Shown: positions 55,480-64,000 of the stretch, piece by piece
Layout of the letters: each line of letters starts with the position of its first letter
How positions within the stretch are numbered: the first letter of the stretch is position 1
Assembly: GCF_029867415.1 (NCBI RefSeq)
Contig: NC_081182.1
Coordinates: 18,821,983 to 18,885,982, forward strand
Source of the DNA: Vicia villosa
Lineage: Eukaryota; Streptophyta; Magnoliopsida; Fabales; Fabaceae
Direction: 5' to 3'
Length of the DNA: 64,000 nt
Program-made: the position numbers and the translations under genes
Notes under the pieces: generated by a model
The model's database searches: none
The model's input: the letters and a program-made list of their open reading frames with translations, nothing else
What the model was told of the DNA's origin: nothing

Positions 55480-57859
55480 TCATTCTGGGCATAAATCCAT
55501 ACTGATGTTCTTCAGAATGAACTTAAACCTATCTTCAGCCAGGGGTTTTGTAAAGATATCAGCCCATTGATGGTCTGTATCCACAAAGTTTAAAGATAGA
55601 ACACCCTTCTGAACATAGTCCCTCATGAAATGATGTTTAATCTCAATATGTTTAGCTTTTGAATGAAGAATAGGATTCTTAGATAAACATATAGCAGAAG
55701 TATTATCACAGAATATAGGAATGTTACTCTCATATATCTGATAATCTTCTAGCTGACTCTTCATCCAGAGCATCTGTGTACTGCAACCAGCAGCAGCGAC
55801 ATATTCTGCTTCTGTTGTTGATAGAGCAATAGTTGCTTGCTTCTTGCTATACCAGGAGATCAAATGACTTCCAAGAAATTGGCAACTTCCTGAAGTACTC
55901 TTTCTTTCAATTCTGTCTCCAGCATAGTCAGCATCGCAGAATCCTACTAAGTTGTATTCTTTAGATTTTCTGTAAACTAAGCCAACATTAGTAGTATCTT
56001 TCAGATACCTTAGAATTCTCTTAACAGCAGTTAAATGAGATTCTCTAGGGTCTGATTGGAATCTAGCACACAAACAAACACTGAACAGAATGTCAGGTCT
56101 AGAAGCAGTCAAATATAGAAGAGATCCAATCATACCTCTGTATAACTTCTGATCTACCTTCTTACTTACCTCATCCTTACCTAGGATGCATGTTGGATGC
56201 ATAGGAGTTTTGGCTTCTTTGCAGTCTAGAAGATTAAACTTCTTCAGAAGTTCCTTCACATACTTGGTTTGGTGAACATACGTTCCTTCTGATGTTTGAT
56301 TTATTTGTATTCCAAGGAAATACTTGAGTTCTCCCATCATGCTCATTTCAAACTCAGCCTGCATAGACTCAGCAAACTCCTTTCCAAGTGTAGCATTAGA
56401 TGTTCCAAAAATAATATCATCTACATATATTTGACAAATTAAAATATCCCTTTTAAAGGTTTTACAAAAGAGAGTAGTGTCCACTTTTCCTCTAGTGAAA
56501 CCATTATCCAGAAGGAAAGAACTTAAGCGTTCATACCAAGCTCTGGGAGCTTGTTTCAATCCATACAACGATTTCTTTAGTTTAAAAACATGATTAGGAG
56601 ACATAGAGTCTTCAAAACCAGGAGGTTGATGGACATAAACTTCTTCATCTATATAACCATTTAAGAAGGCACTCTTAACATCCATCTGATAGAGAGTGAT
56701 GTTATGTTGAGTGGCAAATGAAATTAATAGACGAATAGATTCTAACCTGGCCACTGGTGCAAAGGTTTCTGTATAGTCAATCCCTTCTTGCTGACTGTAA
56801 CCCTGAGCCACCAGTCTGGCTTTGTTCCTTACCACTTCACCTTTCTCACTGAGCTTGTTTCTGAAGACCCATTTTGTACCGATTATATTGAATCCATCTG
56901 GTCTAGGAACAAGATCCCAAACATCATTCCTTGTAAACTGATTCAGTTCTTCTTGCATAGCAGTTATCCAGTCTGGATCTTCTAGAGCATGATCAACAGA
57001 AGTTGGCTCGATCAAAGATACAAGACCTAATTGACAGTCTGCATTGTTCTTAAGGAATGCTCTTGTTCTGATTGGATCATCCTTCTTTCCAAGAATGACA
57101 TCTTCTGAATGACTAGAGATGAGTCTGGATGATCTTCTGACAGATGGTTCTTCAGAAATGCTTAGATTCTCCAGAGAAGCTGATACTTGATCTTCAGATT
57201 CTTTGCTTCTGAGAAGCTCTGCTTCTGATGCGTTGCTTCTTGGCTCAACAACTTCTGATACATCAATATCACAATCTGCAAAATTATCAAACTGCTTTGG
57301 TTTTTCAGAACCAAGCTTATCATCAAACCTGATATTGATTGATTCTTCTACAATCAATGTTTCAGTATTGTATACTCTGTAGCCTTTTGAGCGTTCAGAA
57401 TATCCAAGAAGGAAACATTTTTGTGCTTTGGAATCAAACTTACCAAGATGATCTTTAGTGTTCAGAATAAAGCATACACATCCAAAAGGATGGAAATATG
57501 AAATGTTGGGCTTTATATTCTTCCACAATTCATAAGGAGTCTTATTTAGAATAGGTCTGATAGAGATTCTATTCTGAATATAGCATGCAGTGTTTATTGC
57601 TTCTGCCCAGAAATGCTTAGCCATATTGGTTTCATTGATCATGGTTCTGGCCATTTCTTGCAGAGTCCTATTCTTTCGTTCTACAACTCCATTTTGCTGT
57701 GGAGTTCTAGGACAAGAGAAATCATGGGCAATACCATTTTCTTTGAAGAATTCTTCAAAGAATCTGTTCTCAAATTCACCACCATGATCACTTCTAACCT
57801 TTATGATTTTACACTCTTTTTCAGATTGAATCTGAATGCAGAAATCAAAGAACACTGAA
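55480..57859 (-). pseudogene. Copia pol, 3' part: integrase C-half, RT, RNase H
   Basis: An open frame of 791 codons. It enters inside integrase (RSDHGGEFENRFF, then TPQQNGVVERKNRTLQEMAR with the catalytic Glu) and passes the integrase C-terminal GYSERSKGYRVYN region. The RT follows: [54 protein letters not shown] and the catalytic YVDDIIFG. It finishes with RNase H (FCDADYAGDRIERKSTSG, STTEAEYVAA and a final DIFTKPLAEDRF). All motifs are intact. It lacks a proper start because it is the second copy of a duplicated segment: 56653-57859 repeats at 57966-59165. The RT and RNase H exist only here. Confidence 0.88.
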
Positions 57860-57965
57860 GTGCGACTAACTCTATAATCTCACGCAGTCCTTGAGATCGA
57901 TATTCGGGGAATTTTCCCTTTATTACTACAGAGGCAAAATAGTACACTTGCTATTTTACCGATCA
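57860..57965. other. 106-bp foreign spacer between duplicated pol segments
   Basis: Sequence unlike copia pol or anything else seen in the window. It contains ATATTCGGGGAATTTTCCC and GCAAAATAGTACACTTGC, with stops in all frames. It sits exactly between the two 1.2 kb pol copies. Candidates are filler DNA at a repair junction, a template switch during reverse transcription, or a misassembly. Confidence 0.75.
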
Positions 57966-59165
57966 ATAACCATTTAAGAAGGCACTCTTAACATCCATCT
58001 GATAGAGAGTGATGTTATGTTGAGTGGCAAATGAAATTAATAGACGAATAGATTCTAACCTGGCCACTGGTGCAAAGGTTTCTGTATAGTCAATCCCTTC
58101 TTGCTGACTGTAACCCTGAGCCACCAGTCTGGCTTTGTTCCTTACCACTTCACCTTTCTCACTGAGCTTGTTTCTGAAGACCCATTTTGTACCGATTATA
58201 TTGAATCCATCTGGTCTAGGAACAAGATCCCAAACATCATTCCTTGTAAACTGATTCAGTTCTTCTTGCATAGCAGTTATCCAGTCTGGATCTTCTAGAG
58301 CATGATCAACAGAAGTTGGCTCGATCAAAGATACAAGACCTAATTGACAGTCTGCATTGTTCTTAAGGAATGCTCTTGTTCTGATTGGATCATCCTTCTT
58401 TCCAAGAATGACATCTTCTGAATGACCAGAGATGAGTCTGGATGAACAGATGGTTCTTCAGAAATGCTTAGATTCTCCAGAGAAGCTGATACTTGATCTT
58501 CAGATTCTTTGCTTCTGAGAAGCTCTGCTTCTGATGCGTTGCTTCTTGGCTCAACAACTTCTGATACATCAATATCACAATCTGCAAAATTATCAAACTG
58601 CTTTGGTTTTTCAGAACCAAGCTTATCATCAAACCTGATATTGATTGATTCTTCTACAATCAATGTTTCAGTATTGTATACTCTGTAGCCTTTTGAGCGT
58701 TCAGAATATCCAAGAAGGAAACATTTTTGTGCTTTGGAATCAAACTTACCAAGATGATCTTTAGTGTTCAGAATAAAGCATACACATCCAAAAGGATGGA
58801 AATATGAAATGTTGGGCTTTATATTCTTCCACAATTCATAAGGAGTCTTATTTAGAATAGGTCTGATAGAGATTCTATTCTGAATATAGCATGCAGTGTT
58901 TATTGCTTCTGCCCAGAAATGCTTAGCCATATTGGTTTCATTGATCATGGTTCTGGCCATTTCTTGCAGAGTCCTATTCTTTCGTTCTACAACTCCATTT
59001 TGCTGTGGAGTTCTAGGACAAGAGAAATCATGGGCAATACCATTTTCTTTGAAGAATTCTTCAAAGAATCTGTTCTCAAATTCACCACCATGATCACTTC
59101 TAACCTTTATGATTTTACACTCTTTTTCAGATTGAATCTGAATGCAGAAATCAAAGAACACTGAA
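57966..59165 (-). repeat. Duplicated pol segment, upstream copy (1,200 bp)
   Basis: Near-identical to 56653-57859 (1,207 bp). The 7-bp length difference is a deletion of TCTTCTG near 58452, which shifts the frame after SISEEPSV. It ends at SAFLNGY on the RT side, where the spacer adds a stop. Confidence 0.88.
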
Positions 59166-59920
59166 TGAGACTCATCCTTGTGTTTCAAGAATTTTACCCA
59201 TGTCCAGCGGCTATAATCATCTACGATGACTAATCCATATTTCTTCCCTCTGACAGATGCTGTTTTGACTGGGCCAAATATATCAATGTGTAAGAGTTCT
59301 AATGGCCTTGAGGTAGAAACAACATTCTTGGACTTGAATGCAGGTTTGGAGAACTTGCCCTTCTCACATGCTTCACAAAGAGCATCTGATTTGAATTTCA
59401 GATTAGGGAGTCCTCTGACAAGATCCAGTTTGTTAATCTGAGAAATCTTTCTCAAACTAGCATGACCTAATCTTCTGTGCCAGACCCACTGCTCTTCAGA
59501 AACAGACATAAGACATGTCACCTTCTGACTCATAAGATCTTGCAGATCTGTCTTATAAATGTTGTTCTTCCTCTTGCCGGTAAATAGGATTGAGACATCC
59601 TTCTGATTTACAGCCTTGCAAGACTTTTGATTAAAGATTATATCATAACCAATGTCACTCAATTGACTGATAGATAAGAGGTTATGTGTTAATTCTTCTA
59701 CAAGAAGTACATTTGAAATGGAAGGAGAGTTACCAGACTTTATAGTTCCAGAGCCAATTATCTTGCCCTTCTGATCTCCTCCAAACTTGACTTCTCCACC
59801 AGACTTAAGCACCAGGTCTTGGAACATAGACCTTCTTCCTGTCATGTGTCGTGAGCATCCAGAGTCCAGGTACCACGACATGTTGTGCTTTGTCCTTTTT
59901 GCAGCCAAGGATATCTGCAA
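58340..59920 (-). pseudogene. Copia pol, 5' part: protease and integrase
   Basis: A 526-codon frame. The protease motif WYLDSGCSRHMTG is at about residues 16-28. The GAG-pre-integrase region has WHRRLGHASLRKI and a C-x-x-C zinc ligand pair (CEACEKGKFSK). The integrase core has LLHIDIFGPV (first Asp), RSDHGGEF (second Asp) and QNGVVERKNR (Glu). It then runs through the C-terminal domain until the 7-bp deletion near 58452 shifts the frame; out-of-frame residues end at 58340. A further 121-codon RT start lies at 58328-57963. The gene begins in a frame +1 relative to the preceding gag frame, with a 116-nt overlap (59805-59920). Confidence 0.85.
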
Positions 59921-61738
59921 TAGGAATAATCTTATCCTTAGGTACCCACATTTTCTTGGGTCCTTTCTTGTTAGATTTTCTCAAGTTCTGATTGAACTTG
60001 GGTTTAACATTGTAAGCAATAGGAGGAACAACATGATAATTCTTAATGTGAGTTTCATGATATTTCCTAGGTTGTGTCACATGCTTCTTAGTGTGTGTAA
60101 TGTGAAAACTTTGAGCATGTGAAGTGTGCCTAATATCATGTGAGTGGCCATACTTGAACTGATCATACAATGGCTTGTATGTGATTTTCATCTTATCAAC
60201 AGGTTCAAGTTTGTATGGGGTTTCACCCTCAAAACCAATGCCGACTCTTTTGTTTCCAGACACAGCATATATCATAGAAGCTAGCTGACTTCTGCCAATA
60301 CTTCTAGATAAGAACTTCCTGAAACTTAAATCATATTCTTTCAGAATATGGTTTAGACTAGGAGTGGATTTTTCTGAATTAGAAGGAGATCCAACATTAT
60401 TGGATAATTTTAAAAGTTTTTCTTTTAATTCAGAATTCTCCAACTCAAGCTTCTTTGTTTCAAATTCAAATAGCTTTTTCAGCTTTTTGTATTTGAGACT
60501 AATCTGAGACTTGAATTCCAGAAGTTCTGTTAGACTGGAAACTAACTCATCTCTAGTAAGTTCAGAAAATACCTCTTCAGAATCTGATTCTGATGTAGAT
60601 TCTGATCCGTCATCTTCTGTCGCCATCAGCGCACAGTTAGCCTGCTCATCTTCAGAGTCTGAATCATCTTCTGACTCATCCCAGGTTGCCATAAGACCTT
60701 TCTTCTTATGAAACTTCTTCTTGGGATTTTCTTTCAGAAGTTTTGGACATTCATTCTTGAAGTGTCCAGGCTCATTGCATTCATAGCACATGACCTTCTT
60801 CTTGTCAAATCTTCTGTCATCAGAAGATTCTCCACGTTCAAATTTCTTTGAACTTCTGACGCCTCTGAACTTCCTTTGCTTGTTCTTCCAGAGTTGATTT
60901 AGCCTTCTGGAGATCAAGGACAGTTCATCTTCTTCTTCGGATTCTGATTCTTCAGAATCTTCTTCTCTAGCATGAAAAGCGTTAGTGCATTTCTTGATAT
61001 TGGATTTTAATGCAATAGACTTACCTTTCTTTTGAGGCTCGTTTGCATCCAGTTCAATTTCATGACTCCTCAGGGCACTGATCAGCTCTTCCAAAGAGAC
61101 TTCATTTAGATTCTTTCCCCCCCCCCCCCCCTCTCCCCCTCCCCCCCTCCCCCCCCCCCCCCCCCCCCCCTCCCCCCCCCCCCCCCCCCCCCCCCCCTCC
61201 CCGCCCCCCCCCCCCCCCCCCTCCCCCCTCCTTCCCCCCCCCCCCCCCCCCCCCCCCCCTCCCCCCCCCTCCCCCCCCCCCACCCCCCCCCCTCCCCCCC
61301 CCCTCCCCCTTCATACTTCTGGATTAAAGCGAGAGCTTTAGTCTCCTTGACTTGAGCATTTCCTTCATGAGTCATTTTCAAGGACTCATATATGTCATAG
61401 GCCGTTTCCCTGTTAGATATCTTCTCATACTCAGCATGAGAGATAGCATTCAGCAAAACAGTTCTGCATTTATGATGATTCCTGAAAAGCTTATTCTGAT
61501 CATCACTCATTTCTTGCCTTGTCAGCTTTACGCCACTGGCATTTACCGGATGTTTGTAACCATCCATCAGAAGATCCCATAGATCACCATCTAGACCAAG
61601 AAAGTAACTTTCCAGTTTATCTTTCCAGTATTCAAAGTTTTCACCATCAAATACCGGCGGTCTAGTATAACCATTGTTACCGTTGTGTTGCTCAGCAGAG
61701 CCAGATGTAGATGTAGACTTTGCAGTTTCATCAGCCAT
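59805..61738 (-). pseudogene. Copia gag, interrupted by a poly-G tract
   Basis: The N-terminal part (ATG at 61738, MADETAKSTSTSGSAEQHNG) contains RPPVFDGENFEYWKDKLESY and DLWDLLMDGY, the gag start typical of SIRE-type copia elements, up to ALIQKYE. A 194-bp tract of almost pure G (minus strand) follows. Normal sequence resumes with KNLNEVSLEELISALRSHE, an acidic region and the zinc knuckle CYECNEPGHFKNECPKL (CCHC), then a Ser/Glu-rich region and WVPKDKIIPIADILG near the end. The parts on the two sides of the tract are in different frames. The missing middle would be the capsid region just before KNLNEV. Gag forms the virus-like particle; this copy cannot encode a whole one as assembled. Confidence 0.85.
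61117..61310. repeat. 194-bp poly-C/poly-G tract replacing part of gag
   Basis: Plus strand almost entirely C with scattered T, one G and one A. It lies exactly within the gag coding sequence between ALIQKYE and KNLNEV, with normal sequence on both sides. Nothing else in this AT-rich window resembles it. Confidence 0.9.
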
Positions 61739-61810
61739 CTTTTACTGAAGCGTTTTTATCTTCCTGAATCTTTTCTAAACACGGTTAAGTGCTTGCACCT
61801 TAGAACCGGC

Positions 61811-61822
61811 GCTCTGATGCCA
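61811..61822 (-). other. Primer-binding site of the copia element
   Basis: TGGCATCAGAGC on the minus strand, two bases from the 5' LTR. It is one mismatch from the usual tRNA-Met initiator site TGGTATCAGAGC. Confidence 0.85.
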
Positions 61823-61824
61823 AT

Positions 61825-63030
61825 TGAAGGATAGAAAAACACTTAGAAAGGGGGGGTTTGAATAAGTGTAGCTTTAAAAACTTGACCGATAAAAATAAAT
61901 TGCACAGTTATTTTTATCCTGGTTCGTTGTTAACTAAACTACTCCAGTCCACCCCCGCAGAGATGATTTACCTCAACTGAGGATTTAATCCACTAATCGC
62001 ACGGATTACAATGGTTCTCCACTTAGTCAGCAACTAAGTCTTCCAGAGTCTTCTGATCACACACTGATCACTCCAGGAACAACTGCTTAGATACCCTCTA
62101 AGACTTTCTAGAGTATTCTGATCCACACGATCACTCTAGTTACAACCTGCTTAGATAACCTCTAAGACTTCCTAGAGTATTCTGATCCACACGATCACTC
62201 TAGTTCCTTACAACTTAATGTAATCAATTCTAAGAGTATTACAATTGCTTCTTAAAAGCTATAATCACAAACTGTGATATTTCTCTTAACGTTTAAGCTT
62301 AATCTCACTAATATATTACAACAGCAATGTAGTGAGCTTTGATGAAGATGAAGATTCTGAGCTTTGAATAGAACAGAGTTTCAGCAAGTTAATATGAGTT
62401 GTTTTTTTCAGAATCGTTAACCTTGCTTCTCATCAGAACTTCATATATATAGGCGTTGGAGAAGATGACCGTTGAGTGCATTTAATGCTTTGCGTGTTCC
62501 GTACAGCATCGCATTTAATGTTATACGCTTTTGTCAACTACCTAGAGCCTTGTTCACGCTGTGTCTACTGACGTTGCCTTTAATAGCTTCTAACGTTCCT
62601 TTTGTCAGTCAGCGTAGCCTGCCACTTGTACTTCCTTCTGATCTGATGTTTGTGAATACAACGTTTGAATATCATCAGAGTCAAACAGCTTGGTGCAAAG
62701 CATCTTCTGATCTTCTGACCTTGAAGTGCTTCTGAGCGTGATACCATCAGAACTTCAGTGCTTCTGATCTCATGTTCTTCTGATGCTTCCATAGACCCAT
62801 GTTCTGATTCTGCTTCGACCATCTTCTGATGTCTTGCCAGACCATGTTCTGATGTTGCATGCTGAACCCTTTGAGACAAAGCTTCTGAGCGCTGAATTAT
62901 GCATACTCTTTATATATTTCCTGAAAAGGAAATTGCATTGGATTAGAGTACCATATTATCTTAAGCAAAATTCATATTATTGTTATCATCAAAACTAAGA
63001 TAATTGATCAGAACAAATCTTGTTCTAACA
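61825..63030 (-). repeat. 5' LTR of the copia element
   Basis: 1,206 bp, nearly identical to 52762-53967. The CTTCATATATATAGGCGTTGG region near 62440 is a pyrimidine-rich stretch with a TATATATAG core. Confidence 0.93.
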
Positions 63031-63035
63031 GAGTC

Positions 63036-63430
63036 TTCTCTAAGACAGTTCACCATCCTTTCTAGGGTGATTTTCTTCAAGATGTCTTTTCCTAAGTTTT
63101 GTTTAAAACCCCACATTCCTTAAAGCAGTCTCTATCCTCTCTAGGAATCTTTTTGACCCTCTGCACAAACACATCCCTTTGAGCTTCGTTTGAAGCGCAA
63201 TCTTGTTTAAGACAATTTCCCATTCTTTCCAAGGACCTCTTCAGGTAGTCTTATAGAAGACATCATCTCATTCTGAGTACTCAGCAAATCACTGTCCGTC
63301 AGGATGCGACCAAAATGCATGACTCATTTTGAAAAGCATCTGCTTCACATTCAGATCAACACTTAGCATCAAGGAGACCTTGAAATTGGTCTAATCAAAG
63401 ACAATCATTCCTGATAAAGACCCTTGAATG
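63036..63430 (+). repeat. Right part of the Ogre-internal tandem repeats and adjoining interior
   Basis: TCTTCTCTAAGACAGTTCAC-like repeats continue from the other side of the copia insertion to about 63260, then unique non-coding sequence follows. Confidence 0.55.
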
Positions 63431-64000
63431 GGGAAACCACGTTCAGAGGGTTTTCCTAAAACGGGGGTGTAATACGGTGAACTGACTTTTTATTAATCGG
63501 AATGTCGCGGTAAGCAAGAGTCGCCACCGACTTTTATTTTATCCAAACAAATTCGGAAAGGCAAAAAGAAACAGAAAAAAACCTTTTAAAAGAAATCTAA
63601 GTTCGGGGGGTAATTTATGCAAAGGGAAGGTGTAAGGCACCCTTTGCATCCATGGTTTTCCATGGGCTCTTAATTGCTTTGCTTGCTCGTTTGTTTTTAG
63701 AAAAAGTAGATGAAAGAGATAGGGACTTTAGCTTGTGAATAAGCGTTGCCCTTTTTGAAAAATTATGAGAAAGAATATAATAAAAGGTTTGAGCATTGCA
63801 AGGCAATTAGGGGCAATTACCTTAAACTCAGATGATAGGTCTCTTTTTGCCTTTCAGAATGAAAGGGTCTATCCTTGCCATAAGAGGGCAGGAAGCCTTT
63901 CGTTTGGAGGTTGAAGGGTCATCGAAGCATCCTTTGCCATAAGACCGTCCCATGCCATAGAAGGGCAGGTAGTCTAAGGTAAGGATCAGAATAAGCCTTT
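63431..64000 (-). mobile_element. Ogre/Tat-type LTR sequence, antisense, incomplete
   Basis: GGTAAGCAAGAGTCGCCACCGACTTTTATTTT (minus strand: GGTGGCGACTCTTGCTTACC) is a signature of the 3' end of Fabeae Ogre-type LTRs. It is followed by GGAAGGTGTAAGGCACCCTTTGC and a CATAAGAGGGCAGGAAGCC repeat near 63880 and 63960. It shares the sequence type with 13085-13330. The element runs out of the window. Confidence 0.4.

Larger units (their letters stand above)
52762..63030 (-). mobile_element. SIRE-type Ty1/copia retrotransposon, young insertion (10.3 kb)
   Basis: Two 1,206-bp LTRs (52762-53967 and 61825-63030) differ at about two positions (ACTTATCG/ACTAATCG and CCTCGAG/CCTAGAG), so insertion is very recent. 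GAGTC is duplicated on both sides (52757-52761 and 63031-63035). On the minus strand the order is 5' LTR (right), PBS TGGCATCAGAGC (61811-61822), gag, protease, integrase, RT, RNase H, a long 3' non-coding region, PPT and 3' LTR (left). Internal defects (poly-G tract in gag, 1.2 kb duplication in pol, frame changes) make this copy non-autonomous as assembled. Confidence 0.92.
47112..64000 (+). mobile_element. Ogre-type (Tat lineage) element, internally degenerate, interrupted by a copia insertion; extends beyond the window
   Basis: LTR 47112-49824, PBS 49827-49845, a leader, a short gag-like frame (50715-51035) and then non-coding sequence with tandem repeats. At 52762-63030 a copia element is inserted, with GAGTC duplicated on both sides. 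The Ogre interior resumes at 63031 with the same GTCTTCTCTAAGACA-type repeats. No RT, RNase H or integrase of this element is seen in the window, so it is either a non-autonomous derivative or has its pol further right. The sequence from about 63470 on may belong to another element. Confidence 0.6.

Noticed and set aside
61102..61314. Glycine-rich protein read from the poly-G tract
   Set aside because: It is only the translation of the homopolymer tract inside gag and not a gene.

Overview
The window looks like plant nuclear DNA from a legume, most probably tribe Fabeae (the Vicia/Pisum/Lathyrus/Lens group). The reasons are low GC, split genes with GT-AG introns and plant TATA boxes, and a very high load of LTR retrotransposons. 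These include an Ogre/Tat-type LTR beginning TGTCATACC with a tRNA-Arg-type primer site, and a SIRE-type Ty1/copia element. There are no bacterial or organellar genes. The species call is an inference from repeat content.

Left part (1-14 kb): a broken GRF-zinc-finger gene on the minus strand, then a 2.7 kb solo-LTR-like element (1662-4343) in older LTR debris. An intact two-exon OXIDATIVE STRESS 3-like gene (6959-7779) follows, with two upstream ORFs and a minisatellite behind it. A Helitron (8898-11070) is filled with AT-rich tandem repeats. A Stowaway MITE and a TRIM-like element lie at 13.8-14.6 kb.

Middle (16-34 kb): this stretch is built of nested transposons. A hAT element with a transposase relic sits in a long-inverted-repeat MITE. 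A non-coding LTR element with two 542-bp LTRs sits in a LINE. A copia solo LTR, a LINE RNase H relic, and a duplicated dead copy of the PTRHD1-like gene follow. A gypsy 3' end then carries a 902-bp hAT element with a perfect 8-bp target duplication. A second, 4.6 kb Helitron of the same family on the minus strand (29347-33938) carries exon-like host sequence.

Host genes at 34.5-37.8 kb: an intact two-exon peptidyl-tRNA-hydrolase-like (PTRHD1/PTH2 fold) gene with a LINE relic in its intron, and a convergent 66-aa four-cysteine protein.

Right part (39-64 kb): a three-level retrotransposon nest. A minus-strand Tat-lineage Ty3/gypsy element keeps RT-RNaseH-archaeal-type RNaseH-integrase. It carries, on the opposite strand and tail to tail with pol, a four-exon gene for a plant-mobile-domain plus coiled-coil protein (996 aa predicted) with its own TATA box. 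Its RT is cut at 47111 by a plus-strand Ogre-type element (LTR 47112-49824, PBS 49827-49845). That element is in turn cut by a very young minus-strand SIRE-type copia element (52762-63030, TSD GAGTC, LTRs about 99.8% identical). The copia element has a 194-bp poly-G/purine tract in place of part of gag and a 1.2 kb internal tandem duplication in pol separated by 106 bp of unrelated sequence. Both may be real or assembly artefacts.

The host-type genes with apparently intact reading frames are the OXS3-like gene, the PTRHD1-like gene, the 66-aa gene and, as a transposon passenger, the plant-mobile-domain gene. I found no CRISPR array, intact tRNA or rRNA.
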